A stretch of 35,916 nucleotides of DNA from an uncultured Verrucomicrobiales bacterium (lineage in GTDB: Bacteria; Verrucomicrobiota; Verrucomicrobiia; Verrucomicrobiales; Akkermansiaceae): contig CALFTQ010000162.1 in assembly GCA_937916135.1 (NCBI GenBank), forward strand, positions 1-35,916, in the 5' to 3' direction. The notes under the pieces were generated by a model. The model saw only the letters and a list, made by a program, of their open reading frames with translations. It made no database searches and had not been told where the DNA came from. This document shows, in pieces, positions 17,116 through 24,816 of the stretch. A program made the position numbers and the translations under genes. Positions within the stretch are counted from its first letter, which is position 1, and each line of letters starts with the position of its first letter.

Positions 17116-17745
17116 ATGAAACGCAATCTCTATCTTTTGTCCGTCGGGCTGGTATTTTGCTCTTGCTCAGAACCCGAAGATGTCGTCACAGGGCATGCCC
17201 GCGTCATTATGAAATCTGCTCCAGTTCAAAACGTTGAACCCGTGCCTGTTTCCTTGCCCGCTCCGCCGGAAAAAACTGTCAGCGTAACCCCTGCTCCGGA
17301 GCCTGTCAGAGAAACTCCCTCTGAACCCGTAATCGCGCAGAATCAGCCCGTCACCACCGAGCCGGCTGCGGCGCCTGCGGCTCCTGCTCCAGAGGAAAAG
17401 CCGGTGGAGATTCAGAGCAAACCCAGCCCTGAGCCCCCTGCTCCCGCGGCAGAAGAGAAAACGGCAACTCCGTTCTTCAGCCAGCAGCAGAAGAATGCGG
17501 AAGTAATTGAAACTAAACCGGCACCCACCCCTGTGCAGGTGACCACCCCTGCTCCTGTGCCAGCTCCGAAACCGTTAGCAGTTATTCCGGCACGCAAAGT
17601 AAAGCCCGCGGTGAGCCAGCAGCAGCCGGCAACCACATCTCCTGGCAGCTATTACCGCACACCCCAGACCATCAGCCCTGCCAGAAGGAGTTATCCGATC
17701 ATGCCTGGGCAGAACCGTGGACTGAAAAACCGCTATAGCAACTGA
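17116..17745 (+). CDS. Proline/alanine-rich probable lipoprotein
   Basis: A 209-residue exported protein. The hydrophobic start MKRNLYLLSVGLVFCSC ends in Cys (C15 and C17), a non-canonical lipobox; lipid attachment is likely but not certain. About 30-180 is low complexity with Pro, Ala, Glu and Thr (repeated PAP, PEP and VTTPAP units), like a rod-like linker that spans the periplasm or wall. The C-terminal 40 residues are basic with Arg and Tyr. No catalytic domain is visible. The leader between 17081 and 17115 is A-rich and SD-less. It lies 5 bases before tlyA and is probably co-transcribed. Confidence 0.78.
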   Translation: MKRNLYLLSVGLVFCSCSEPEDVVTGHARVIMKSAPVQNVEPVPVSLPAPPEKTVSVTPAPEPVRETPSEPVIAQNQPVTTEPAAAPAAPAPEEKPVEIQSKPSPEPPAPAAEEKTATPFFSQQQKNAEVIETKPAPTPVQVTTPAPVPAPKPLAVIPARKVKPAVSQQQPATTSPGSYYRTPQTISPARRSYPIMPGQNRGLKNRYSN

Positions 17746-17750
17746 TATCA

Positions 17751-18479
17751 ATGGCTAAACAGCGGCTAGACGTACTGGTGGCACAGCTGGGCCTGTGCGA
17801 TTCCCGGGAGCAGGCGCAGCGCCTCATCCTGGCGGGTGAGGTCAGCGTGAAGGGGCAGATTATCACTAAACCTGGCACCAAGGTGGATGATACCCTGCCC
17901 GTCACAGTGAAGAACAAGCCCCGGTACGTCAGCCGCGGAGGCCTTAAACTGGAAGGCGCCCTGAAAGCATTTCCGGTTAAAGCGGAAGGCAAAATCTGCC
18001 TGGATATCGGCTCCTCCACCGGTGGATTCACTGATTGTCTCCTGCAGAACGGAGCGCTGCGTGTTCATGCGGTCGATGTGGGCACCAATCAGCTGGTCTG
18101 GAAACTGCGAAACGACCCCCGCGTAGTAGTTAAAGAGCAGTTCAACGCCCGTTACATGACCCCGGCAGATCTCGGGGAAAAGGTGCAGCTTATCGTGAGC
18201 GACGTCTCTTTTATTTCACTGACGAAAATTTTGCCAGCTGCTTATGATTGTCTGGAGGAGGACGGCGATTTGCTGGTGCTCATCAAACCCCAGTTTGAAC
18301 TGCAGCCGGAGGACATCGGCCCTGGCGGTATTGTGCGTGACCCCGCCCTGCACCAGCGAGCTGTCGATAAAATTCATGACTTTGTGGTGAACGAACTTCA
18401 CCGTGAATGGTGCGGAGTGGCAGATTCCCCCATCACCGGAATGGAGGGTAACAAGGAATTCCTGGCATGGTTGCGCTGA
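17751..18479 (+). CDS. tlyA: TlyA-family rRNA 2'-O-methyltransferase
   Basis: A 242-residue protein with an N-terminal S4 RNA-binding domain (about 3-60: QRLDVLVAQLGL ... LILAGEVSVKGQ) and an RrmJ/FtsJ-type methyltransferase domain with YVSRGGLKLEGAL, motif I LDIGSSTGGFTDCLL (about 84-98), VSDVSFISL and LIKPQFE. TlyA methylates 2'-O of cytidines in 16S and/or 23S rRNA; many bacteria have only the 23S-type, and which one this is cannot be judged here. The length is close to the usual 240-270 residues. It follows the proline-rich gene by 5 bases, with no Shine-Dalgarno. Confidence 0.9.
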   Translation: MAKQRLDVLVAQLGLCDSREQAQRLILAGEVSVKGQIITKPGTKVDDTLPVTVKNKPRYVSRGGLKLEGALKAFPVKAEGKICLDIGSSTGGFTDCLLQNGALRVHAVDVGTNQLVWKLRNDPRVVVKEQFNARYMTPADLGEKVQLIVSDVSFISLTKILPAAYDCLEEDGDLLVLIKPQFELQPEDIGPGGIVRDPALHQRAVDKIHDFVVNELHREWCGVADSPITGMEGNKEFLAWLR

Positions 18480-18621
18480 GAAAGCAATGCACCATGCCGA
18501 CCATAATTCACTCTTCCGGCACAGGGGGATATAAGGCTTTTCTTTGACCTTTTTACACAGATTATCCGCACCTGCGCATGTGTGTGGGGGGGAATCTATT
18601 TTTCTGCGAAAAGCAGTTTCC
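18480..18621. other. Convergent intergenic region, no gene found
   Basis: 142 bases between the stops of tlyA (plus) and the metallopeptidase-like gene (minus). The only structure I see is a short CTGC-GAAAA-GCAG hairpin at 18604-18616 followed by TTTCC on the plus strand, a weak terminator candidate for tlyA. Confidence 0.35.
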
Positions 18622-19761
18622 TCATTTCTTGGGGAAGCTAACGTTTACCTTCTTGCCCTTCCATGCGCGGGTGAAGGCCTGTTGCAGCCTGTCTGCCGAG
18701 CGATAGGCCGCTATGAGTTCGCCGGCTGCTTCTTCATGGCTCTTACCGGCAAGAAGGTTTCTGAGATATTCTTTCATGGCTTCTATACCACGTTTGCCAT
18801 CAAGATGCACAAAGAACGCCACCGTCATGACGGAAAGCATATAGGTATCCTTGCCCTGCGGCATATATGCGTACATGGTCTGTTGATCCATGGTCAGGAA
18901 ATCTGCCAGTCGAAAATCAAAATCCAGCGCGTTTTGAGCCGAACGTTGACGCGCAGCGTGCAGTATGAGGGAGAACCCGCGGTCAAAATCCAGGTCCTCC
19001 CCCACATAGGGCACGTAGCCCACATATTCCGCCCAGCCCTCATTCGCCCAGATGGGAAGGCCGTTGAGCAGGAATTGCTGGTGTGTAAGCTCATGCACCA
19101 GGGCATGTGTGTTGATATCCTCGCTCTGCACTGAGCCGCTGCTGTTCAGCCCCAGCGACTGGAACGGAATCATCACCTGATCCATTGCGATATCCGACTC
19201 TTTGAGCGGGTGGGCACCCTTGCGGTACTGGCCAAAGAACACCCCCGCAGAGTTCCGCGGACCGCCTGCGGCATAATAGGCAGCCATAGTGGGCTGCAGG
19301 GTCACCACAAACTTGCGCTCACCCCGGTCCGCAGAGGGACGCGGTATCGGAATCACCTCGGAAATGGCTTTATTGGCTGCAAAGGCACATTCACAAAGGC
19401 GGGCCACTGTCTTTTGCGCTCCCGGATCCAGCTTTACCGGAGAAAAGTACACGAAATGATTGGATGCGTACATATGACCGGATTTACCCGGCGGCAAAGG
19501 CTTCTCCTCCAGCTCTGTATCCTTGGGTACTGCAACCCTGCGGGGCCAGTCGCCAGGAGCTTTCACGCGGACATTCCTGACGCCCATTTCTCGCAAGGCC
19601 TTGCGTTTGTTGCTGGCAGCCTTACGCACATTACGCTCGGTGTTCTTTTTCTTCCTGGCCTTTTGACTGCTGGGAAGCGGTGCAGTGTCATCTGCCCACA
19701 CCTGCTGGGAGAACAGGAACAGAGCAGCCAGCGAGCCAAGAAGTAAGAACAAACGGTACAT
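18622..19761 (-). CDS. Secreted HExxH metallopeptidase-like protein (DUF1570-like)
   Basis: A 379-residue exported protein. A signal peptide (1-23, cleavage near VWA|DD) is followed by a Lys/Arg-rich stretch (33-60) and a domain carrying HELTH (223-227) and NEGWAEY (240-246, ligand candidate E241), the layout of gluzincin-type zinc peptidases and of DUF1570 proteins common in Planctomycetes and Verrucomicrobiota. It could be a periplasmic or secreted protease; activity is not shown by sequence alone. The gene starts 8 bases after argJ on the same strand, without obvious functional link. The N-terminal basic region may bind an acidic partner such as peptidoglycan or LPS, which is speculation. 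Confidence 0.85.
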   Translation of the reverse strand: MYRLFLLLGSLAALFLFSQQVWADDTAPLPSSQKARKKKNTERNVRKAASNKRKALREMGVRNVRVKAPGDWPRRVAVPKDTELEEKPLPPGKSGHMYASNHFVYFSPVKLDPGAQKTVARLCECAFAANKAISEVIPIPRPSADRGERKFVVTLQPTMAAYYAAGGPRNSAGVFFGQYRKGAHPLKESDIAMDQVMIPFQSLGLNSSGSVQSEDINTHALVHELTHQQFLLNGLPIWANEGWAEYVGYVPYVGEDLDFDRGFSLILHAARQRSAQNALDFDFRLADFLTMDQQTMYAYMPQGKDTYMLSVMTVAFFVHLDGKRGIEAMKEYLRNLLAGKSHEEAAGELIAAYRSADRLQQAFTRAWKGKKVNVSFPKK

Positions 19762-19769
19762 CGTGCTAA

Positions 19770-21026
19770 TCAGCGGGTAAGGCCATCGCGCTTGGCCTGG
19801 TTCCAGTAGGCGTACTCAGAGCGGTTGAAGTCCACATATTCGGGGGAAAGGTCTGTGGTGTAGACCACGTAATCCTCGCTGCCCAGGTTCAGGTTGATAC
19901 GAATTTCGAACTCGCGGGCCTGCACCAGCTCGCGCAGGTCATCGCTGGGGGTATCCGTCTGCTCGCCGCCGCGGCATGCAGGCAGACCGGCGATATCGAT
20001 ATCAATCTTCTCTTCCACCACGCGGGTGCCGGAATAACCCACGGCGTGGATGATACGGCCCCAGTTCGGGTCGCCGCCATTCCAGGAGCTCTTCACCAGG
20101 TTGGACTTGGCCACACCTTCAGCCACTTTCTTAGCCTCCTCCTGAGTGGGGGCACCTTCCACCCGCACGGTCACAAACTTGGTCACGCGTTCGCCATCCT
20201 GCACAATGCGCTTGGCCTGCTCCAGCATCACATAGTGGAGAGCGGCCACAAAATCATCCCAGCCTTCGGCGCCGGGAGCCAGCTGCACCCCGGAGGCGCC
20301 GTTGGCCATCACCAGCGTGGTGTCGTTGGTGCTCATATCGCCGTCAATCGTGATGCGGTTGAAGGAATGCTCCACCCCGCTGCGGGTGATGGTGTCCAGA
20401 TCCTCGCGGGATACGCCGGCATCTGTGCAGATAAGGCATATCATCGTGGCCATGCAGGGGGAAATCATGCCGGCGCCCTTGCAGCAGGAGCCGATGCGCA
20501 CCGGCTTACCGCCGATGGTTATTTCCACAGCCACTTCCTTCTCACGCGTGTCGCTGGTGATGATGGCGGAGGCCACATTGTGACCGTTTGCGGCTGAAAG
20601 ATTGGTGCAGAGCTCCGTCAGACGCGGCGTAATGCGCATCATGGGCATGGGCAGGCCGATGACGCCGGTGGAGCACACGGCCACCTCGCTCGGGTTCAGC
20701 CCCAACTGCTCGGCCACCACCCGGCATTCCGTGCGGGCATCTTCCACACCGCGGGCACCGGTGCAGGCATTGGCATTGCCGCTGTTGGCCACAATGGCGC
20801 GGATGTTGCCGCGGCTCAGGTGGTGCTCGCTCACGCGTACGCAGGCGGCGCGCACTCGGTTTGTCGTAAAGGTGCCGGAGGATGTGGCCGGCAGTTCTGA
20901 ATAGACCAGCGCCAGATCCAGACGGGTGGCCTCCGGCTTTTTGATTCCGCAGCTCAGTGCGTTGGCTACATACCCCCTGGCGGCGGTCACGCCACCCTCA
21001 ATGCTCTTCATGGTGCAATCAGACAT
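19770..21026 (-). CDS. argJ: Bifunctional ornithine acetyltransferase / N-acetylglutamate synthase ArgJ
   Basis: A 418-residue enzyme of the arginine pathway that moves acetyl from N-acetylornithine to glutamate, and in bifunctional forms also uses acetyl-CoA. ArgJ proteins are made as a precursor that cleaves itself at an A-T bond; here the motif KGAGMISPCMATMICLI places it at A193|T194, with Thr194 as nucleophile. The residues before and after differ from the usual PNMATML...TTDA (Cys191, and CTDA at 200-203). Other conserved blocks are VANSGNANACTG (79-90), STGVIG (119-124), TSDT and the C-terminal NRSEYAYW. It is followed at 8 bases by the metallopeptidase-like gene. The upstream region carries a TAGAAT or CATAAT -10-like sequence a few bases before the ATG and no Shine-Dalgarno. 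Confidence 0.93.
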   Translation of the reverse strand: MSDCTMKSIEGGVTAARGYVANALSCGIKKPEATRLDLALVYSELPATSSGTFTTNRVRAACVRVSEHHLSRGNIRAIVANSGNANACTGARGVEDARTECRVVAEQLGLNPSEVAVCSTGVIGLPMPMMRITPRLTELCTNLSAANGHNVASAIITSDTREKEVAVEITIGGKPVRIGSCCKGAGMISPCMATMICLICTDAGVSREDLDTITRSGVEHSFNRITIDGDMSTNDTTLVMANGASGVQLAPGAEGWDDFVAALHYVMLEQAKRIVQDGERVTKFVTVRVEGAPTQEEAKKVAEGVAKSNLVKSSWNGGDPNWGRIIHAVGYSGTRVVEEKIDIDIAGLPACRGGEQTDTPSDDLRELVQAREFEIRINLNLGSEDYVVYTTDLSPEYVDFNRSEYAYWNQAKRDGLTR

Positions 21027-21118
21027 GGTGTATTATGTAAGATTCTATGTACGCGCTTAATTTGCCATATTTCCCCCGCTTCTTCAAGTTAAATCGCCTG
21101 CTATGCCGAAAAACGTGA

Positions 21119-21151
21119 ACCGCCCCGGCGGCGCTTTGCTACCGGGGCGGT
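21119..21151. terminator. Strong GC-rich hairpin, terminator- or attenuator-like
   Basis: A perfect 10-base-pair stem, ACCGCCCCGG (21119-21128) with CCGGGGCGGT (21142-21151), encloses a 13-base loop. On the plus strand it is followed after six bases by a pyrimidine-rich tract (CTTTTCTCTCTCTTTT), as in intrinsic terminators. It lies in a divergent gap where no upstream gene needs a terminator, so an attenuator or the end of a short RNA is possible. Confidence 0.5.
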
Positions 21152-21270
21152 GTCAACTTTTCTCTCTCTTTTACTGAACCACGCTCTCGCGGGTTGCCTG
21201 CTCATCTTACCATAATATCCTACCATGTCAAGAGGATATTTGGATTTCTTTTATTTTTTTCACAGCACGC

Positions 21271-21299
21271 TTGACAAAAAAGGCACGACATGCCATCCT
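21271..21299 (+). promoter_or_regulatory. Candidate promoter of the L,D-transpeptidase gene
   Basis: A perfect TTGACA (21271-21276), a 17-base spacer and a weak CATCCT (21294-21299), 6 bases before the ATG at 21306. The -10 match is poor, so confidence is limited. It would make the mRNA leaderless from the chosen start. Confidence 0.35.
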
Positions 21300-21305
21300 G
21301 AACCC

Positions 21306-21995
21306 ATGAAATATAGTAAGATAGCAATACTGGCGCTATCTGCTCTCGTTTTTCTGATACTGGCCGCAACAATAATCATGCACCTCATCCCTGAAAGCGG
21401 AGACCGAGTTGAAAATGCCCGGCAGCGTGTGCAAGCCGGGCTGGGGGAGCATTTCGGCAAGCCGGTCTTTATCCGCATCATCAAAGAAGATGCGGCCTTC
21501 GAGCTCTGGGTTCAGGAGAGGAATGGAATCTGGCACATCCTTAAAACTTACTCCATCGCCGGTATGAGCGGTGGCATCGGACCCAAAACCGCCGAGGGCG
21601 ACAAACAGGCTCCGGAGGGATTCTACCGGGTCTACCCCCGCAGCATGAATCCCCGCAGCAAGTTTCATCTGGCTTTCAACATAGGCTACCCAAACCGCTA
21701 CGACCGGGAGCTGGGCCGCACCGGCAGCTTCATCATGGTGCATGGCAGCATCTGGTCCGTGGGGTGCTTTGCCATGACGGATGCCGGGATTGATGAAATC
21801 TACACCCTGGTGAACGAAGCCTTCAAGGCAGGAGCAGAGAGCGTCCCGGTGCAGATATATCCCTTCCGCATGACCGCAGTGCGCATGAAAAAGGAAAAGG
21901 GAAACACCCACTATTCCTTCTGGCAGCACTTGCACCCCGGCTGGCAGCACACAGAAAACCGGCAGGAGCCTTACCCTGATACCGATACTCCATGA
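21306..21995 (+). CDS. YkuD-type L,D-transpeptidase (YafK/DpaA-like)
   Basis: A 229-residue envelope protein with an N-terminal membrane anchor (about 5-28) and a YkuD catalytic domain. The active-site block MVHGSIWSVGCFAMTDAGID holds His146 and nucleophile Cys154, and GFYRVYPRSMNP with FHLAFNIGYPN matches the YafK branch. This branch includes enzymes that cut or alter Lpp or peptidoglycan cross-links, besides 3-3 cross-linking relatives. I chose the ATG at 21306 over an in-frame one at 21225 because the product then begins directly with the membrane anchor, and a TTGACA lies just upstream of it. The stop overlaps the next gene as ATGA. Confidence 0.87.
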   Translation: MKYSKIAILALSALVFLILAATIIMHLIPESGDRVENARQRVQAGLGEHFGKPVFIRIIKEDAAFELWVQERNGIWHILKTYSIAGMSGGIGPKTAEGDKQAPEGFYRVYPRSMNPRSKFHLAFNIGYPNRYDRELGRTGSFIMVHGSIWSVGCFAMTDAGIDEIYTLVNEAFKAGAESVPVQIYPFRMTAVRMKKEKGNTHYSFWQHLHPGWQHTENRQEPYPDTDTP

Positions 21996-22996
21996 TTCAC
22001 CGATTTCAGCCCATCCCCCCTTCGTGTCCATACAAGCCGAACTGGCCATTGCGGCTGACGATTACGGCGGCCCTTGGCTTGCTGGCAGGCCTTCTCTGCT
22101 GGTGCTGCGGCGGGGCGCATCCCGCTGCATGGTTCTGCGGGGCTGCGTGCTTCACCTTCTCCATCTGTCTGCAACAGGATATAGAAATGAAGTACGCACC
22201 GACCGCGCGCGCAGGCAACTACCTGAGTGGTAAATGCAATGCGTGGCGACTCCTCCGCAGCGGTATTCTTCTCTACCGCGAAAGCAAGCCCGGCCTGTGC
22301 ATTTTCCTGCCGTGGGCCAGCCTGAAGGAAGCCAGGATGGCAGCCGACGGCATCAGCCTGTGGAATGAGGAAACAGACACTTTTTTCCTGCTGCCGATTG
22401 CCGGAAGTAAGAAAGAAACAACACTTCTCCTGATTCAAGGACAAATTGCAGAAAACAGAGTAGATGAAGAAAAGACCGGGGCTTATGAAAAAGCGGCCTT
22501 CTTCATGGGGGCCCCGTTTCATATTCCTGTATTACCCTGCGCACTCACAGCGCTACCCTGGTTCATCCTCGGAGCAATCGCTCCCTGGCTCTTCCCTGAA
22601 TCTGCCATCATATGCGCGGCTTTTCCGGCGCTCGGAAGCGCAACTGCCACAGCAAGTCACTACGACCTCGAAGAAAATTTCCTCAGTGAAACCTACGTCG
22701 GAGATGAAGTCCGCAGAACCCGCAGCGGCATCATCACGCGCACGGTTAGTGGCGTCACCTCCTATATTCCCTGGGATGACATGGAAGACGCCACTATCAC
22801 AGCGTTAGACTCCGTCTTTCTGAAAATGCGCGGCGAGCGGGTCGGGCTTGTGCTCACGAACCTTGATGGTCAGATGCCTGTGCGGATAGCGCGCAGGTAC
22901 ACCAGAATTCACCGGTGGATACGCAACATCGGCAGAGTGACCCTCGTTTTTGCGTCCGCCATTGCCGGTTTGCTGTGGTACGCACTGTGGAAGTGA
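21992..22996 (+). CDS. Membrane protein of unknown function coupled to the L,D-transpeptidase gene
   Basis: A 334-residue protein with membrane segments near 20-60 (Cys-rich, GLLCWCCGGAH), 175-222 and 315-333. Two soluble stretches, roughly 70-130 and 225-305, are beta-rich (for example RRTRSGIITRTVSGVTSYIPWDDMEDATI) and resemble YcxB/PH-like domains in pattern; this is a weak inference. I recognise no catalytic motif. ATGA overlap with the L,D-transpeptidase gene implies coupled translation and perhaps a joint envelope function. Confidence 0.78.
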   Translation: MIHRFQPIPPSCPYKPNWPLRLTITAALGLLAGLLCWCCGGAHPAAWFCGAACFTFSICLQQDIEMKYAPTARAGNYLSGKCNAWRLLRSGILLYRESKPGLCIFLPWASLKEARMAADGISLWNEETDTFFLLPIAGSKKETTLLLIQGQIAENRVDEEKTGAYEKAAFFMGAPFHIPVLPCALTALPWFILGAIAPWLFPESAIICAAFPALGSATATASHYDLEENFLSETYVGDEVRRTRSGIITRTVSGVTSYIPWDDMEDATITALDSVFLKMRGERVGLVLTNLDGQMPVRIARRYTRIHRWIRNIGRVTLVFASAIAGLLWYALWK

Positions 22997-23025
22997 AAAT
23001 TCTCAGGAAAAACGGACGATTCTGC

Positions 23026-23054
23026 TTGAAAAACGGCGGTAGTCGGGGTATGTT
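23026..23054 (+). promoter_or_regulatory. Promoter of the PAS-SpoIIE gene
   Basis: TTGAAA (23026-23031), a 17-base spacer, TATGTT (23049-23054). The start ATG at 23064 lies 9 bases after the -10 box, giving a predicted leader of about 3 bases. Confidence 0.5.
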
Positions 23055-23063
23055 ATAAAGCAA

Positions 23064-24719
23064 ATGAGTGACGGCCCCGAGCAGAACAACGAGAAGCGCA
23101 CTGTACCCGGCGTATTTGTGTGGGATATGGTGCGCAAAGCGTTGCGCGCTGCTGAGGAGGGCGTGTATTGCTGGTTGTTTGAGAACGACGAAATCTTCTA
23201 CACCGAGCAATGCGTGAAAATGATGGGCATGTCCATGAAGGACTGGGCTCCCAATGTCTTCACCGAGCCGGAGAAAACCATTCATCCGGAGGATGTGAGC
23301 TTTTTCGCCACTACAGTGAAGCGCTATATTGACCGCCCCACCTACAACCCGCTGCGTGTGGAGGTGCGCCTGCTCAACCAGCACAACCGCGGCTGGCGCT
23401 GGGTGCGTATCAATGGTCTGCTGGAGTACGATGAGAACAAGAAACCGTGCCGGCTGGTCGGCGTGTGGGTGGATATCCCCCGCCGCAAGATGGCTGACCT
23501 GCACGCCATGGAAGACCGCGACCTCTTCCGCACGCTCATCAACTACCTGCCGGACAATATCTACTTCAAGAACCGCGAATCGCGCTTCGTCATTGCCAAT
23601 GAGGCTACGGCTAAGAAAATGAAGGTGCGCACGCCCTCCGACCTCATCGGTAGCCGGGACTCCAACTTCTTCGACCCGGAGATGTGCGAAATCGCCCGCA
23701 TGGAGGAAGCCCAGATCATGGCTACCGGCAAGCCCATCCTGAACCGCATCCACCACGAGAAATGGAAAGGCGGCAAATCCACCTGGGGAAAGGTCTCCAA
23801 GTTCCCCTGGTATGCGGCAGACGGCACAGTGAAGGGCATCGTGGGTATTTCCAGCGATGTCACCAAGCTCATCGAGACCCAGCAGAAGTACCAGCGCATT
23901 GCCAAGCAGCTGGACGATAAGAATAAGCAGCTGGACGATAAGAATAAATTGCTGGAGAAAGAGATTCACCTGGCCCGTGAGGTGCAGCAGGCCCTGCAGA
24001 ATGTGAATACCCCGGATCGCGTGTGGAAGCACAGCAGCGGCACCACCCGCAAGGCAGGGTTCCACCATGTGTACCTGCCCTCTGCCGGTGTGGCCGGCGA
24101 TTGTTTCGAGGTGTTCCCCGTGGGCCAGAGCGGCGTGGGCATGCTTATCTGCGATGTGATGGGGCACGGCGTGCGTGCGGCGCTCATCGCCTCCATGATG
24201 CGCGGGCTCATGGCCCAGCTGGCCAATCTGGCAGATACCCCGGCACTCTTCCTGTCCTCGCTGAACCGCCAGATGTACCGCATTTTTGCCCAGGCGAACA
24301 TCACGATGTTTGCCTCCGCCTGCTATGTGTATCTGGATCTGGACCGTCGGCGCCTGACGCTGGCCAGTGCGGGGCACCCGGCCCCCATCGTACTGCCCGC
24401 TGAGAGTAAGGCCTTCCAGCCCGCCATACCTCGCACCCCGGCACTGGGTCTTCTGGAAAACGCCATGTTCCGCGAGAGTGAAATCCGCCTGGAATCCGGC
24501 ATGAAGCTCATGCTCTTTACAGATGGACTCACCGAAGCGCAGGATGCCACCGGCGATGAAATCGGTTCTGCCCGCATCATGGATTTCCTGCACGAGCGCA
24601 AGCCTCAGAGTATCCGTGAAATGCTCGATATCTCGCTGGCCGGCGTGCACCAGTTCACCGGCAGCGCCCGGCAGGATGACGATATCTGCCTGCTGGGGGT
24701 GGAGTTTACTGAGGAATAA
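23064..24719 (+). CDS. PAS-PAS-coiled coil-SpoIIE (PP2C-type) phosphatase
   Basis: A 551-residue signalling protein without membrane segment. PAS 1 is about 15-150 (with WRWVRINGLLEY and VGVWVDIPRRK), PAS 2 about 152-275 (FRTLINYLPDNIYFKN, ending GIVGISSDVTKLIE). A heptad coiled coil (about 275-312) contains a KQLDDKN repeat. The phosphatase domain has YLPSAGVAGDCFEVF, ICDVMGHGVRAALIASMM, LMLFTDGLTEAQD and ARQDDDICLLGV, with the Asp residues that hold the two metal ions. Relatives (RsbU, RsbP, IcfG) dephosphorylate anti-anti-sigma factors in partner-switching pathways; no such partner is next door. The sensor ligand is unknown. Its own promoter lies just before the ATG. Confidence 0.92.
   Translation: MSDGPEQNNEKRTVPGVFVWDMVRKALRAAEEGVYCWLFENDEIFYTEQCVKMMGMSMKDWAPNVFTEPEKTIHPEDVSFFATTVKRYIDRPTYNPLRVEVRLLNQHNRGWRWVRINGLLEYDENKKPCRLVGVWVDIPRRKMADLHAMEDRDLFRTLINYLPDNIYFKNRESRFVIANEATAKKMKVRTPSDLIGSRDSNFFDPEMCEIARMEEAQIMATGKPILNRIHHEKWKGGKSTWGKVSKFPWYAADGTVKGIVGISSDVTKLIETQQKYQRIAKQLDDKNKQLDDKNKLLEKEIHLAREVQQALQNVNTPDRVWKHSSGTTRKAGFHHVYLPSAGVAGDCFEVFPVGQSGVGMLICDVMGHGVRAALIASMMRGLMAQLANLADTPALFLSSLNRQMYRIFAQANITMFASACYVYLDLDRRRLTLASAGHPAPIVLPAESKAFQPAIPRTPALGLLENAMFRESEIRLESGMKLMLFTDGLTEAQDATGDEIGSARIMDFLHERKPQSIREMLDISLAGVHQFTGSARQDDDICLLGVEFTEE
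23904..23945 (+). repeat. Perfect 21-base tandem repeat in the coiled-coil linker
   Basis: Two identical adjacent copies (23904-23924 and 23925-23945), each coding seven residues (KQLDDKN, in register). Since 21 bases make one coiled-coil heptad, gain or loss of a copy keeps both reading frame and heptad phase between the PAS sensors and the phosphatase. Confidence 0.95.
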
Positions 24720-24767
24720 ACGGAAATTCCGCGAATTTTCTACCTTGGCGCGTAAAAAATGATTGCA

Positions 24768-24796
24768 TTGGCTCGCGTTTAGCGGTAGTCTAATTG
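24768..24796 (+). promoter_or_regulatory. Candidate promoter of the Arg-rich-head protein gene
   Basis: TTGGCT (24768-24773), 17 bases, TAATTG (24791-24796); predicted leader of about 14 bases before the ATG at 24817. The -10 match is moderate (TAATTG against TATAAT). Confidence 0.35.
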
Positions 24797-24816
24797 CCAG
24801 TTAAAACCATTTATCC

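Noticed and set aside
21225..21305. An upstream ATG for the L,D-transpeptidase
   Set aside because: The 27 extra residues are aromatic and charged, unlike a signal, and a TTGACA element falls inside them.
22854..24650. A 598-codon minus-strand frame opposite the PAS-SpoIIE gene
   Set aside because: It overlaps a well-supported signalling gene, has low-complexity His/Leu/Gly composition and no recognisable domain.
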